A stretch of DNA of 64,000 nucleotides from Taxawa tesnikishii (nom. ined.) (Eukaryota; Ascomycota; Dothideomycetes; Dothideales). The notes beneath the pieces were generated by a model that was given only the letters and a program-made list of their open reading frames with translations, searched no databases and had not been told where the DNA came from. The position numbers and the translations under genes were made by a program. Shown one piece after another: positions 23,289-33,321 of the stretch; the stretch's first letter is position 1, and each line of letters starts with the position of its first letter. The stretch is taken from positions 496,001 to 560,000 of the forward strand of contig JAPDRO010000016.1 of the NCBI GenBank assembly GCA_030247885.1, in the 5' to 3' direction.

Positions 23289-24319
23289 CTACCATTTGAT
23301 GACCTTGCCTGGGAAGTACTGCGGTCATGATTAGCAACGTTTCGGATAACTTTTGGATTCAAGAAGCTTCTTACCTCGTCAATGAGCTCCATGTAGTACT
23401 CCTTGAGGTCTTCGACCTTTGGAATATCATCGCTCTTGCTGTACAGATCGTAGGGGTTGAATGCCTTGACGGCTTGAAGCATCTTCTGATCCTTCTCGTT
23501 CATGAACTCGTGATAGGCGCCAGCCTGGTGCCATGGGTAGAAGGAGTGGTAACGGATCATGGCAAGGGCTTCATCGGGGAGGGTGGACTGGTCCTTGACC
23601 ACGTGGTAGAGGTACTCGTCGTGACCCCAGGAGAGCATCATGTTGTCAAGACCGCACCCAGGGGTGTAGATTCCGTACTTGGTGCCGTAGATCTCGTGGT
23701 CATGGTCCGGGTTGCCCTTGAAGGTGTCGGGGTAGATGATCTTCTCATCGAAGGCGCAGCCAACGGGGAAGGTGTCGCCAACAACGTCCCACTGGCCCTG
23801 GGCGCCGAAGAAGAAGAGAAGCTTGCCAAGGTCGTGAACAAGGCCAGTCAGCTGGAACCAGCGAGGCTTGCCGTCGCGACGGATGGCCTCGGCGGATTGT
23901 AGCAGGTGCTCGATCTGCGAGAGGCTGGTGTCAGGATCAGACTCGTCGATGAGAGTGTTCAGCTTCTCCATAGCTTCCCAGATGGACATCTCAGCGCGAG
24001 TCTTCGAGTGGAAGTCATTGCGAGCCTTGAGATTGTATGCAACTGTTTGCTTTGTGTGTTGTTCGCGATAGAAGTTCTTCACGCGGTCGCAAGCATCCTC
24101 GTACTGTCTGAACTTGGTCTTGTCCTTTTCGGCGTCGAACTGGGACTTCTCGTAGATGTCCTTCTCCTCCTGGGTGGCAGTGCCGTTTTTGACCCTCATA
24201 GCGGCCTTCAGGACATTGACCTCGTCAATGTTGTCGGAAGTAGCCTCAAGGGCGAGCCCATCACGGTGATCGTTGAAGGTCTCGGCGACGTTCGGGGTCT
24301 CAAGGGCGATTGGTGCCAT
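23289..24319 (-). CDS. Myo-inositol oxygenase (MIOX)
   Basis: Non-haem di-iron oxygenase that opens the myo-inositol ring with O2 to give D-glucuronate, in the cytosol. Exon 1 is 23375-24319 (MAPIALETPNVAETFNDHRD). A 56-base intron, 23319-23374, precedes a ten-codon last exon encoding YFPGKVIKW, the family C-terminus. The metal ligands are visible: the HDLGK motif (LTGLVHDLGKLLFFFG), the GNPDHDHEIYG stretch, and the later His residues in SWGHDEYLYH and YHSFYPWH, as well as the final Asp in AFNPYDLYSKSD. About 325 residues, slightly longer than animal MIOX owing to an N-terminal extension. No frame break. It anchors the proposed inositol/glucuronate cluster and is divergent from the aldo-keto reductase at 25305. 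Confidence 0.96.
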
Positions 24320-25304
24320 TGTGAAAGGTGTGGAAAGTTGAAAGAAGTGTACTGGGGTATCTCAAAAAGCGCGGGGTCCTGAAAATCAAAGTAACTGTGG
24401 AATGAAAGCTGGGGTTATTGTGAGGAGGAAAGAAGCATGGAAGGAGAGAGCTCATCTTTTATCTGTTGTCCTCCACCTGGGGAATGGTACCTTGAGTCGT
24501 TCAACGGTGGAGTAACACAAGCCAAGCAGCAGCTTGACCTGTCGTCTGTGCCTTGAAAGGCAAGAAGGTGCGAAGTTGCATACGGCTTACCCTCCCAGGT
24601 CCACTGGCTGGCAAGAAGACTGGTCCAGATGATGCACACCATCAGGGGATCCGCAACGCCCTTTCAACCATCTATGCAGCCCATGAACGATGGCAGCGTG
24701 TCCCCAGCCAACGAATGCACCAGACGAACCTTAACTGCAGGCCCATCGGGCGCAATGTCCCTCGGCGGGGGGTTGATGGCTCGATATGGAGAGACCGGAG
24801 GCCTAGCGCCGCGCTTCGGAGGGGTACTCGGGCAAAGTTTTCTCCCTTAGTCTGCAACGTGACGCAAACCATTCCTGCAGAAACGAGACGATGTCGGAGA
24901 AAGTTTCCCTCTTGTGCTAGAATATCGACGTGCGCTGAGACACTAACGCTCCGAAAGTGGATGATCTCGCCGAGTTGTTGCGTGGACCCTGATATGAGCT
25001 CCAAATAGGCCTTACAGTTTTTCCTAGCCTCCGAAGGTCTTCCGAGCACGTGCAGCAACCGTGCGAGGCCGTGCTCTCCAGTGACTTGTGGAGAGTGTGG
25101 CTTGAACAAATTGCCTGAACGGAAAAGACAGCCAAGAAAACCTGGCGGGGTATGAGGGGCAATGTTCCAGCGGGAGCAAACGCCGACGTACGCGCCGAGT
25201 GACACGGCAAGTCTTCAACAAACGTGTTCGAAACCACAATGAATCCTGCTCTTGCAAATTTCATCCTCAAGAAGACCCCTTCGTTCATTCTCAACCCTAC
25301 CGCA
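24320..25304. promoter_or_regulatory. Divergent intergenic region between MIOX and the aldo-keto reductase
   Basis: About 1 kb with no convincing gene. Short GC-rich stretches with CGG/CCG triplets occur around 24790-24830, the kind of half-site used by Zn2Cys6 regulators, but I cannot assign a specific site. Shared control of the two genes is an inference from orientation. Confidence 0.35.
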
Positions 25305-26440
25305 ATGGCTGACACACGACTCCCACTCAACACCGGTGCAAAGATCCCAGCTGTCGGCTTGGGCACCTGGCAGAGCGACCCGGGTCAGGTCAAAGCAGCA
25401 GTGGCCCATGCCCTCAAGGTCGGTTACAAGCACATCGACTGTGCTTATGTATACGGCAATGAGGACGAGGTTGGCGCAGGTTTGGCCGAAGGCTTCAAGT
25501 CTGGAGTCAAGAGAGAGGACATCTTCGTAACAACGAAGCTCTGGTGCACATATCACTCGAGGGTGGAGGAGAACCTGGACCTCAGTCTGAAGGCCCTTGG
25601 ACTTGACTACGTCGACCTTTACCTCATGCACTGGCCGGTAAGACATGAGACACTCCGGTTGTGGCATGTTCTTGAAGATGCTAAATCACGCCACAGGTGC
25701 CAATGAACCCCAAGGGCAACGACCCGAAGTAGGTTCCTTTCGCACTACCTTTATGTTGTCTCGTTCAATACTAATACTGAATTGTAGGTTCCCTAAGCTT
25801 CCGGATGGTTCAAGAGATTTGGACAAGTCCTGGTCGTACCAACAGACATGGAAAGAGATGGAGAAAGTGCTCAAGACTGGAAAGGTCAAGGCTATTGGAG
25901 TTGCCAACTTCAGTGTGAAGTTCCTTGAGGAGCTTCTTCCTGAGGCAGAAGTGACACCAGCCGTCAACCAGATTGAGAACCACCCATACCTGCCACAACA
26001 AGAGATTGTCGACTTCTGCAAGTCAAAGGGTATCCATGTTACGGCGTATAGTCCATTCGGCAGTACTGGAAGCCCACTCTTCCAGGAGGAGGGTATCCAA
26101 GAAGTCGCCAAGAAGCACAGCGTGTCTGCGGGCACTGTCCTGCTGAGCTACGGCGGTCAGTATCCCTCTCACCAGCTCCAAGTCTCCATTTGCTGACGCA
26201 TCGAAGTGGCCCGTGGAAACTCAGTGATTCCTAAGTCTGTGACAGCATCTAGGATCGAGGATAACTTAAAGATTGTCAAGCTCGACTCGTCAGACATGGA
26301 TGCGCTGGAAGGCATCCACAAGAAGAAGGGTATCACTAGATATGTGTACCCTGCATTCGGCGTTAGTGAGCTTCTTCTTGCATATTCGGACAGTGCTAAC
26401 ATTGGAGTAGGTCAACCTTGGCTTCCCTGACAAGCAGTAG
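25305..26440 (+). CDS. Aldo-keto reductase (aldehyde / glycerol / glucuronate reductase-like)
   Basis: NADPH-dependent aldo-keto reductase. Exons 25305-25637, 25697-25728, 25788-26155, 26207-26361 and 26411-26440; all four introns are 49-59 bases with clean GT-AG ends. The catalytic tetrad is visible: Asp and Tyr in [15 protein letters not shown], Lys in VTTKLW and His in YLMHWP. The cofactor site [13 protein letters not shown] is intact. The last exon encodes VNLGFPDKQ. About 305 residues, as usual. I chose ATG 25305 ([20 protein letters not shown]) because it matches family N-termini; an in-frame upstream ATG at 25239 would add 22 residues. Members of this family reduce D-glucuronate to L-gulonate, the step after MIOX, but glycerol or general aldehyde reduction is equally possible by sequence. 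Confidence 0.92.
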
Positions 26441-26553
26441 CAGCGGCCTTGGATGAATTTACGACCGCTCGTCGAGTTGCATCTGGCCGCATGGAAATCC
26501 GGTGGTGCCAAGATACAGCGGTTCGCCATAGACTTCTGTAGAAACGAACGTAG

Positions 26554-27058
26554 TTATGACTCCTTAGATTGCGGCAGCTGTTGTATAAATTGGCGTAGAA
26601 TTTCCTCTAAGCTTTCGTTTCGTCGGGCAAGAAGCATCACGTCTTTCTTGTCGATGGTTGTCCGCCCAGCGTGTCTGATCACCATGCAAGTCAGCACCAA
26701 GTATTGTACTGTGGATGCCAGTCTGTATCCCATCTTGGCACAATCCAAATACTCACTTTGCAAACGCTTCAGTGTCTCGCCCTGCGTTTTCTTTGTGGTG
26801 TGATTAGCAAGGTCGCGACATGGCAGCCGGTGGAGCACGCACGAATTTGCGTCCACACCATTTCTGTCAACGCGCCGATAAATTGCGGTGTCGCGTTCAG
26901 ATCTTGCTCGAGTGAAACGGCATCCACGATCTGGCCAACGGAGTACCAGAGAGCGCTCTTCAGTCTCTGCGTAAGAGTCAATGGCATGCAGAGTGTTTGA
27001 ACGATGCAGCCGGCCTTGCCTCTGTCTTTCCCGAATCGTCGTCTTGCAAGCCGGGCAT
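26554..27058 (-). CDS. MHF1: CENP-S / MHF1 histone-fold protein
   Basis: Histone-fold protein that pairs with CENP-X/MHF2 at the inner kinetochore and with FANCM-type helicases in DNA repair. Four small exons: 27020-27058 (MPGLQDDDSGKTE), 26843-26966, 26757-26790 and 26554-26674. The assembled protein reads RLKSALWYSVGQIVD, NATPQFIGALTEMVWTQI, NAGRDTEAFAK and HAGRTTIDKKDVMLLARRN, the standard order for CENP-S. The first intron (26967-27019) appears to use a rare GC donor (GAG|GCAAGG...CGCAG); otherwise the N-terminus must start elsewhere. The other introns are ordinary GT-AG. About 105 residues, normal. The longest single open frame here, 26769-27416, crosses introns and is misleading. It ends 114 bases from the aldo-keto reductase stop (convergent). 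Confidence 0.88.
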
Positions 27059-27733
27059 GGCTGGTAAGTAAGTGCGTGCTGGAGCGGTGCTTACACGAAA
27101 GCAAGATGCATGTGAAAGAGCCAGCATCCGAACAAGACAGTCTATGCGCCGCCTCGGTTACCTGAGCTCGTGTGCAAAAGCATCGGGATCGTGTCTTGGG
27201 CTCCTGCCGTCTGTGCAACACACGTGCAGGAGTACGTAACTTCAACATTGCTAGGGTTATCTCGAATGACGGCCTATCTGCTTTCTTGCCTTCACATTCT
27301 TCATCCACCTTGCCGTCGGTGGAAAAGCAAGTGGGCGTTGCGGTGGAAAGGTGATTCGTCTGATAAGGCTCAAAGATAAACATTACATCATTGTCTCGGA
27401 TGGCCATCTCACGCACTCGACTCTGAGAGCCTCATGAAGCAAGTTATCCAATCAAGCTAAGTGACATCTCCCTTATCCGTCAAGCCTTCTGCCGTTCCAG
27501 TATATCAAGCTTGTTTTCCTTGTTCCTGCATCCGTCTTTCCCTGGATCTTTTGTGAATGGGTTCGAACGGCGTCGCACTGCTTCATCGCATTTCAGTCCC
27601 CGGATGTAACTATTGCATGCTGACCCGTGCATCATTTCATTGACCCACTCTCTTCTTGTACCACCAGCACTCTCCTTAGCTGTCACTCTGCAATCTTCCT
27701 CTTCTCTCAAACGTTCTAGAGAGATCAGTCAAG
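27059..27733. promoter_or_regulatory. Divergent promoter region of MHF1 and asparagine synthetase
   Basis: 675 bases between opposite start codons. A pyrimidine-rich tract (about 27645-27718) lies just before the asparagine synthetase start, common in strongly expressed fungal genes. Nothing else recognised. Confidence 0.4.
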
Positions 27734-29984
27734 ATGTGTGGCTTTTCCTGCATCCTAGCCCTCCAGAACTCCAATCACAAGCTCAAGGATCCTGGCCCGT
27801 TGCCTAATGGCGTTCAAGGTGCCGAGATCAACGGCGATGCCCATCACAACAGGCTAGCCAAAGAGCTTGACGATTCCCTTGAAATGATCAAGCACCGTGG
27901 ACCAGACTCTCGAGGCCAATGGATCAGTTCGGACAAGCGAGTCGGTCCTCTGGCTTCATACATACTCTCCCTCTCTTTCGTTGTAGCACAATGCTAACTG
28001 TCTAGTGCAGCCTTTGGCCATGTTCGTTTAGCCATCAACGACCTTTCGCCCGACGGTGCCCAGCCCTTCCACGACACAGAGCGAACAGTGCACGCTGTCG
28101 TGAATGGTGAATTCTACGACTACGATCGCATTCGCTCCGAGATCGAGGAGAAGACGGACTATGTGTTCAGAGGGCGCTCCGACTCGGAGATCATCATTGC
28201 TTTGTACAAGTACTATGGCCTCAACTTCGTCCACTATCTCCGAGGCGAGTTCGCTTGCGTGCTGTTCGATGAAGAGACGCAGCTTTTTGTAGCTGTGAGG
28301 GATCGCTATGGCATCAAACCGCTGTTCTGGACAAAACAAGAGGGAGGCTGCTTGTTGCGGCGGAAATGAAGGCGTTTTTACCGCTGGGTTGGAAGCCAGC
28401 ATGGGACGTGAAGAGCATGCTCGATGCCGGTTGGAATCACGACCAAAGAACCGTGTTCCAGGGGTTGAGAAGGTAGGTCGACAAGCAGACTAAGATACGT
28501 TCAGAGGCTGATGAGAGCTGTAGCTCCGCCCCGGACACTACTTGACCTGCCAATCATTCGATCACATTGAGCAGAGGCAGTACTGGGACATTAGCTATCC
28601 GGACAAGGTTCGTTATGCTCCGTCGCATGCAGCAAACCAGACTAACCACTCACGAAAGCGCACGCTTGATCCACGAACACCGGAAGAGTTAATTGAAGGT
28701 GTTCGTCAGCGCATGCTTGAGTCCATCAAGCTGCGCCTTCGCGCTGATGTGCCGGTTGGAGTATACCTTTCGGGTGGCATCGACTCATCAGTCATCGCCG
28801 GAATGGTTACACACCTGGTCAAGGAGCAGGGTATAGCGATGGGCTCGAAAAATCCTACAGATCGTGTGACCTGCTTCAGCATTGCTTTTGACGAAGAGTC
28901 CGGTTTTGACGAATCCGACATCTCGAACCGGACAGCGGACTGGTTGGGCGTCAAATACATCAAGAAGCTCATGAACGAAGAGGAACTGGCAAAGCGCTTC
29001 GAGGATGCCACCTGGCATACTGAGCATCATAATCCGGATCTGAACTTTGTCGGCAAGTACGCGCTAAGCGAGGTTCCGCAAGAGAATGGCTATAAGGTCG
29101 TCTTGACTGGCGAAGGAGCCGACGAGAATTTTGGCGGTTACCCAATGTATCTGCCCGACTACCTCCGCGAGCCTGACCCTGCCTGGGAGAAATTCAATCC
29201 ACTTCAGGACGAGGAGAGAGTTAAGCAGTTCGACATCGCAGAGAATGCCGCAAAGGAATACTACGAGAGCGTCGGTGCTGATGCTTCGAATCGTGGGCCC
29301 AGCGTTGCAAGAAGGATGTTGAATGACATCTCGACCGTGTCCTCGATGGCAGCCTTCCAACTAGACATCTTCGCGCCATGGACCTCCTGCTATGGGAAGT
29401 GCGATCCGCAAAGGACGATCGCAAATAACCCGGACGGACGCGTACGGAAGTCAATCAATGACTCCTGGCACCCGCTGCACTCAGCGCAGTATGTCTGGTC
29501 CAAGGGTCATCTGGCCAATATATTCCTGACCTGTCTCGGCGACCGCACGGAGATGGCGCACAGCATCGAAGCCCGGACACCCTTCCTCGACCACGGTTTT
29601 ACCGAGTACGTCAACAATCTTCCGCCTTCGGCTAAGATCCGCTGGGAACCCGACGAGCAACGATTCTCGGAGAAGTGGATCTTGAGGGAGGCAAGCAAAC
29701 CTTTTATCACGCATGAGCTGTACAAGAGGAAAAAGCACCCGTATTCAGCGCCGACGACGTATCCAGTTGATGGGCCACTGCATCAGTTGATGAAGAAATT
29801 GATTACAGAGGAGAACATAGACCAGTTGGGCTTTGTAGACTGGGAGCGATGCGAGGATTTGGTAAGCAAGGCGTTTGTAAAGGACAGCCCCATGGCGATG
29901 AGATACTGTCTCGTCATTGCGGAATGGGTGGTGTTGCACAAGAGGTTTGGCGTCAAGAGGGCAGAGAAGCCCAAGAACATGTGA
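27734..29984 (+). CDS. Asparagine synthetase (glutamine-hydrolysing)
   Basis: Makes asparagine from aspartate, ATP and glutamine. The N-terminal class II glutaminase begins MCGFSC with nucleophile Cys2 and has KHRGPDSRGQW, AFGHVRLAINDLS and VVNGEFYDY. The C-terminal synthetase domain has the ATP-binding SGGIDSSVIAG (about 28770) and VVLTGEGADENFGGYP. Exons 27734-27944, 28011-28472 and 28524-29984. Two single-base losses interrupt it. One is at GGG 28342-28344, where GRLLVAAEMKAFLPLGW is reached only with one more G. The other is at GGGG 28461-28464, where VFQGVEK|LRPGHYLTC is in phase with the intron only with one more G. Length otherwise normal (about 620 residues). No active-site residue is missing; the breaks look like assembly errors. 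Confidence 0.93.
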
Positions 29985-30599
29985 TGTGCTGGTTTCCTTT
30001 TCTCACAAATAATGTCTGCTTCACTCCACCTGTTGCTCTACGTTGGCCGTACTGTTAACAACATCCGCTATCTGCACCCTTCCCTTATGCTCTCATATGT
30101 CCTCTTGCCGTTTGGCAGTCTAGAAGCATGTCATTGTACGGAGGTGCGGTGAGCTTGTGTTATACCCTTATCGTTCAGTCACGGATCAACGTACATGTGT
30201 GCTGTTAGCTATCCTGCTCGAAACACCTGAAAAAGTAAAGTGATAGAGAATGCTCATATAGAGCATGCGATTGACTCCCACCTGACAGGACTGTCGCTTT
30301 CCACATGCACATTCTCCTAGATCAGCCAAACTGGACCAGAATGGGTTCAGCACCCATTTTCAGCGAGTCCAGGCGCCACCACTACGAAAGGAGATCGTCC
30401 TCCAAGTCTTAAAGTTGAAACTGAACACCGGAACTGATCATTCTCATTTACATCTCAAACGGCCCGGTACGAGCCTAGAACCGTACTTGCGCACAACCCG
30501 AAAGCTTAGGACGGTGTAGAAGGATTGACGCCAAAAGAAGGACTTAGCGACCCCCTGGATATGGCACTGCGCACATCACCTCAATCGCGCTGACAACCT
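29985..30599. other. Intergenic, nothing recognised
   Basis: 3' flank of asparagine synthetase. It may hold further, unrecognisable parts of the transporter relic that follows. Confidence 0.4.
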
Positions 30600-31022
30600 A
30601 TCTCTTAGGTATCGTCTACTCGTCCGGTGTAGACCCTGCTCCCTTCACTCATTTGCCGAGACGTATCCGCTCTATGCGCGCACGTACGGTATGAGTTTTG
30701 TTACGGCCACGACATAGTTCTTCGACTTGGTGCTGAGCGTCAAGCATTCAAGCCCCAGAGTGCGTTCGAATGGTATGCAACGTGGAATATCGTTGGCCGG
30801 TGGGCGGTGCTGTCGTTCATGCCCGAGACTAAGGCGAAAAGTTTGGACGAGTTGAATGCGGTGTTGAGCGTGTCGACAGGGAAGCAGACGGTGCATGGAC
30901 TGAAGCAGATTTCGTGTTTCTGTGCTAGGTACGTGTTCAGAAGGGACGTGCATTCGAGACTGCTGGTGTTTCAATGCAGCGAAGAACCGGGAGGCGGACC
31001 ACAAGGGGCAGCCAACAATGTT
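30600..31022 (+). pseudogene. Relic of an MFS sugar transporter, C-terminal part only
   Basis: Pieces of the last third of a hexose-type MFS transporter remain in plus-strand frames: AETYPLYARTYGMSFVTATT followed by FFDLVLS (about 30655-30740), then SAFEWYATWNIVGRWAVLSF and MPETKAKSLDELNAVLSVST (about 30755-30885), and LKQISCFCARYVFRR. The family signature PETKGKTLEELD is recognisable. The N-terminal transmembrane helices are absent from the window. An in-frame TAG at 30715-30717 stands where the family has Trp, again a TGG-to-TAG change, and the two main pieces are in different frames. It is a decayed gene fragment rather than a functional transporter. Confidence 0.7.
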
Positions 31023-31261
31023 TGAGAAGATAATGGAAGGGATCTAGATGCGGGTTTATGACACTAGATTGAGAGCTATGTACTTGCGGGGACTTTCATG
31101 TCAATTTGAAGGTTAAATCTCCAGATTGTGTAGACTTTCGATGTCTCTGGGGGCATATGTTGTGTCTCGATACTGGCATCGATGCCAAGCAGCTCCAATG
31201 AGACAGAACTGCAATATTGTGGGTCGTCACTGACCTTGTCGCCAACAACGATCGATATCTG

Positions 31262-32787
31262 TCATGTTTCAATCTCAAAGGGGATCACTTTGCCTTTGCA
31301 GATGGCAACCTCCTCCCGCAACTGTCTCTTAGTTGGACCGCGATATTGCAAGAATCGCTCGCACATATTCACTTACCCCGTTCTCATCCATATGGCCAAC
31401 CAGCTTCATGATCATGGGGGATATTGAAGCTTCGATGCATCTACCTTCGAGAGTGTCTTCGTCTTCGCCAGTCATGTCTTCCACGAAGAGTTGGTTGGAA
31501 AATCCATCCTTCGCCGGTAACCACATGCAGACGTGGAAGTTCGAATCCTGAAAACGGAGCGACTGGAGGAAGTTCAAGGCGGTAGTAACAATATTGTGCA
31601 ACTTCTTCTTCGTATGCTCGTCCCACTCCAAATTAGAAACTCCTGAGAATCTTTCTTGAATCCAGCGCGTCGTCGCTTCAATCAAGTTCTCCCTCCAGGC
31701 CTCCATCTCATTTCCTGCGTGCTGAGTCAAAATCTTCTGTGTCGCGAACAGCCAATCTTTGCTGCTAGAACTTTCATCTCTACCTGTGCTGACTTCAGTA
31801 CAGATTTCTACGCCAACAGCCAGTGGACTTACTCATCAACATGTGAGCAACGCTTGTTGCTTGAGTGGGCGATCCATCGTCTGCGATGCCAAAGTAGTAA
31901 CCCTCTTCGTAAATCTCGGCCAGGCTGGAGAAAACAATAGCCATGCAAATCGAAACCCGGAATTCTCGACTGCGGTTACGGTATTGAAGAACGTAGTCTG
32001 TCAAGAATGGATTGAAACCTGCTCTGACTCCCGCGTCAAAATCTAAGACATCGCTATCAGCAGGAGGCTTCCCATTGGGACATTCAGGCAGCTCACCCAG
32101 GTTAGTCTGACGGACCATGTCCACTGCCCAGCCTTGAACCTTGAAGAACACTTCGTTCATTGTTCTCCGGGTAGTTTCGTCCGTCATTCCCGAAGTAGTA
32201 GTGCCTGACGAAGCGATGAACTTCTTGTACTCTAGGATCTCCTTCTCGAGTGCCGTTGACTTGGCTCTTTCCTGCTGCACAGTCTTCTGGGCTTCCTTGA
32301 TCGTTTGTTGTAATTGCTGTTTCTGCGCCGTCAACGCTTCAATTTCGCGACTGGTTTCATTGTGGAGTGTATCGAAGCTTTCTTTGAGCTCTCTGTTGTT
32401 GCTACGAAGGTCACGGTTTGACTGCTGTAGCTGCTGTAGCTGCTGTAGCTGCCGTAACTGCTGTAGTAGCTGCTGTGTACTTGGGGTAATTTGATTCTGG
32501 CCTTGAGACGCACTTGGAGTGACGCGTCGGAAAACACCACCTCCGTCCCACATCGATGAGCGAAGTGTATACTCCAGTCCACATTTTGTAACTCACACAT
32601 GGTGCAAACGAGAGATCGAACGATTTGAGTTGTTCTGCGTTCTGTTCACCTGGTAAATCGATCCCTGCGAGCCAGTATCGACAAATGAATCGTTCATTGA
32701 GGGTCGTTGATGGGAGTACGCAGTCCCTTGTCGGCGAGGAGTAAGGCAGAAGTTCCGTGATGGTCGATACGAATTGTTTCCCTCCAT
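31262..32787 (-). CDS. Coiled-coil protein, partner A of an Hsp70-like gene pair
   Basis: No named domain. Exon 1 starts at 32787 (MEGNNSYRPSRNF; an upstream ATG at 32865 is possible). The second exon (to 31833) carries a Gln/Leu-rich coiled coil (LLQQLRQLQQLQQLQQSNRD, about 32400-32475), continuing through SREIEALTAQKQQLQQTIKE and AKSTALEKEILEYKKF, then a globular part with RVSICMAIVFSSLAEIYEEG. Exon 3 (31377 to about 31760) has WRENLIEATTRWIQERF and LPAKDGFSNQLFVEDMTGED. A short exon (31262-31312) ends VAICKGKVIPFEIET. Exon 1/2 and 2/3 boundaries are approximate. The C-terminal half is related to the coiled-coil protein at 59299 (same order of ...EIYEEGYYFG / QIFENGKYFG and LP...F...L.F...MED blocks). 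It is divergent from the Hsp70-like gene at 33322, as its relative is from 58414. Confidence 0.75.
32402..32470. repeat. CTG-rich short tandem repeat inside the coiled-coil gene
   Basis: Imperfect 12-base units of the type TGCTGTAGCTGC on the plus strand, encoding LQQLQQLQQ on the minus strand. It keeps the reading frame and the heptad-like Leu spacing, so length change here would lengthen or shorten the coiled coil. Confidence 0.7.
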
Positions 32788-32865
32788 CTCTGTGGTGTTC
32801 GTGTTGTTGTATTGGAGAGAGAGGGAAAGCGTTGAGGGAGGGTAGATCCTATTTGTTTCAGTCAT

Positions 32866-33321
32866 GACACAGTGCTGAGAAAATTCGCTGTCCCCGGACT
32901 TGAAGTGAAGGATCACGAGTGAAGTGATGAGCCTTGAACGTACTACGTAGCAGTGAGGCTACGCATCTGAATCGTCACTTACTAAACTCATCTACAGCTT
33001 CTATCAAACACCTAAATCCTCTCTTGAAACTCGTTAAGAACGTAGATTCTGTTCCTTCACGCCTATCAGTCCAACTGATCTCAGTGACTGCTGACTTGAC
33101 TCATTAAGTGAAGATTTCGAGCTCACATCTTACTTCATCTCTCCAATCAATCCTTCACTGCAGCTGCAGAAGTGAGCTAGTCGAGGCTCCTTGCGAAGAT
33201 CTGTCAAACTTCTGACACTTAGACATCATTCATCTCCATCTCGATATCACCTCGTAACTTTCCGTACATCTACTACCTTACAGCGCTCATATACGTCCAT
33301 ACACAGAACAGAGCAACCGTT
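32866..33321. promoter_or_regulatory. Divergent promoter between coiled-coil A and Hsp70-like A
   Basis: About 455 bases between opposite starts, A+T-richer than the flanking coding sequence, with several short TGAAG/CTTCA words. I cannot name a binding site. The same gene order and divergence is seen at 58415-59298. Confidence 0.4.

Noticed and set aside
23327-24382. Plus-strand frames of 191 and 158 codons opposite MIOX
   Set aside because: Val/Leu-rich antisense shadows of a strongly coding gene.
26769-27416. Long minus-strand open frame of 215 codons
   Set aside because: Its end overlaps true MHF1 exons, but the frame runs through the introns and the upstream part has no protein-like pattern. 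The spliced model explains the conserved pieces better.
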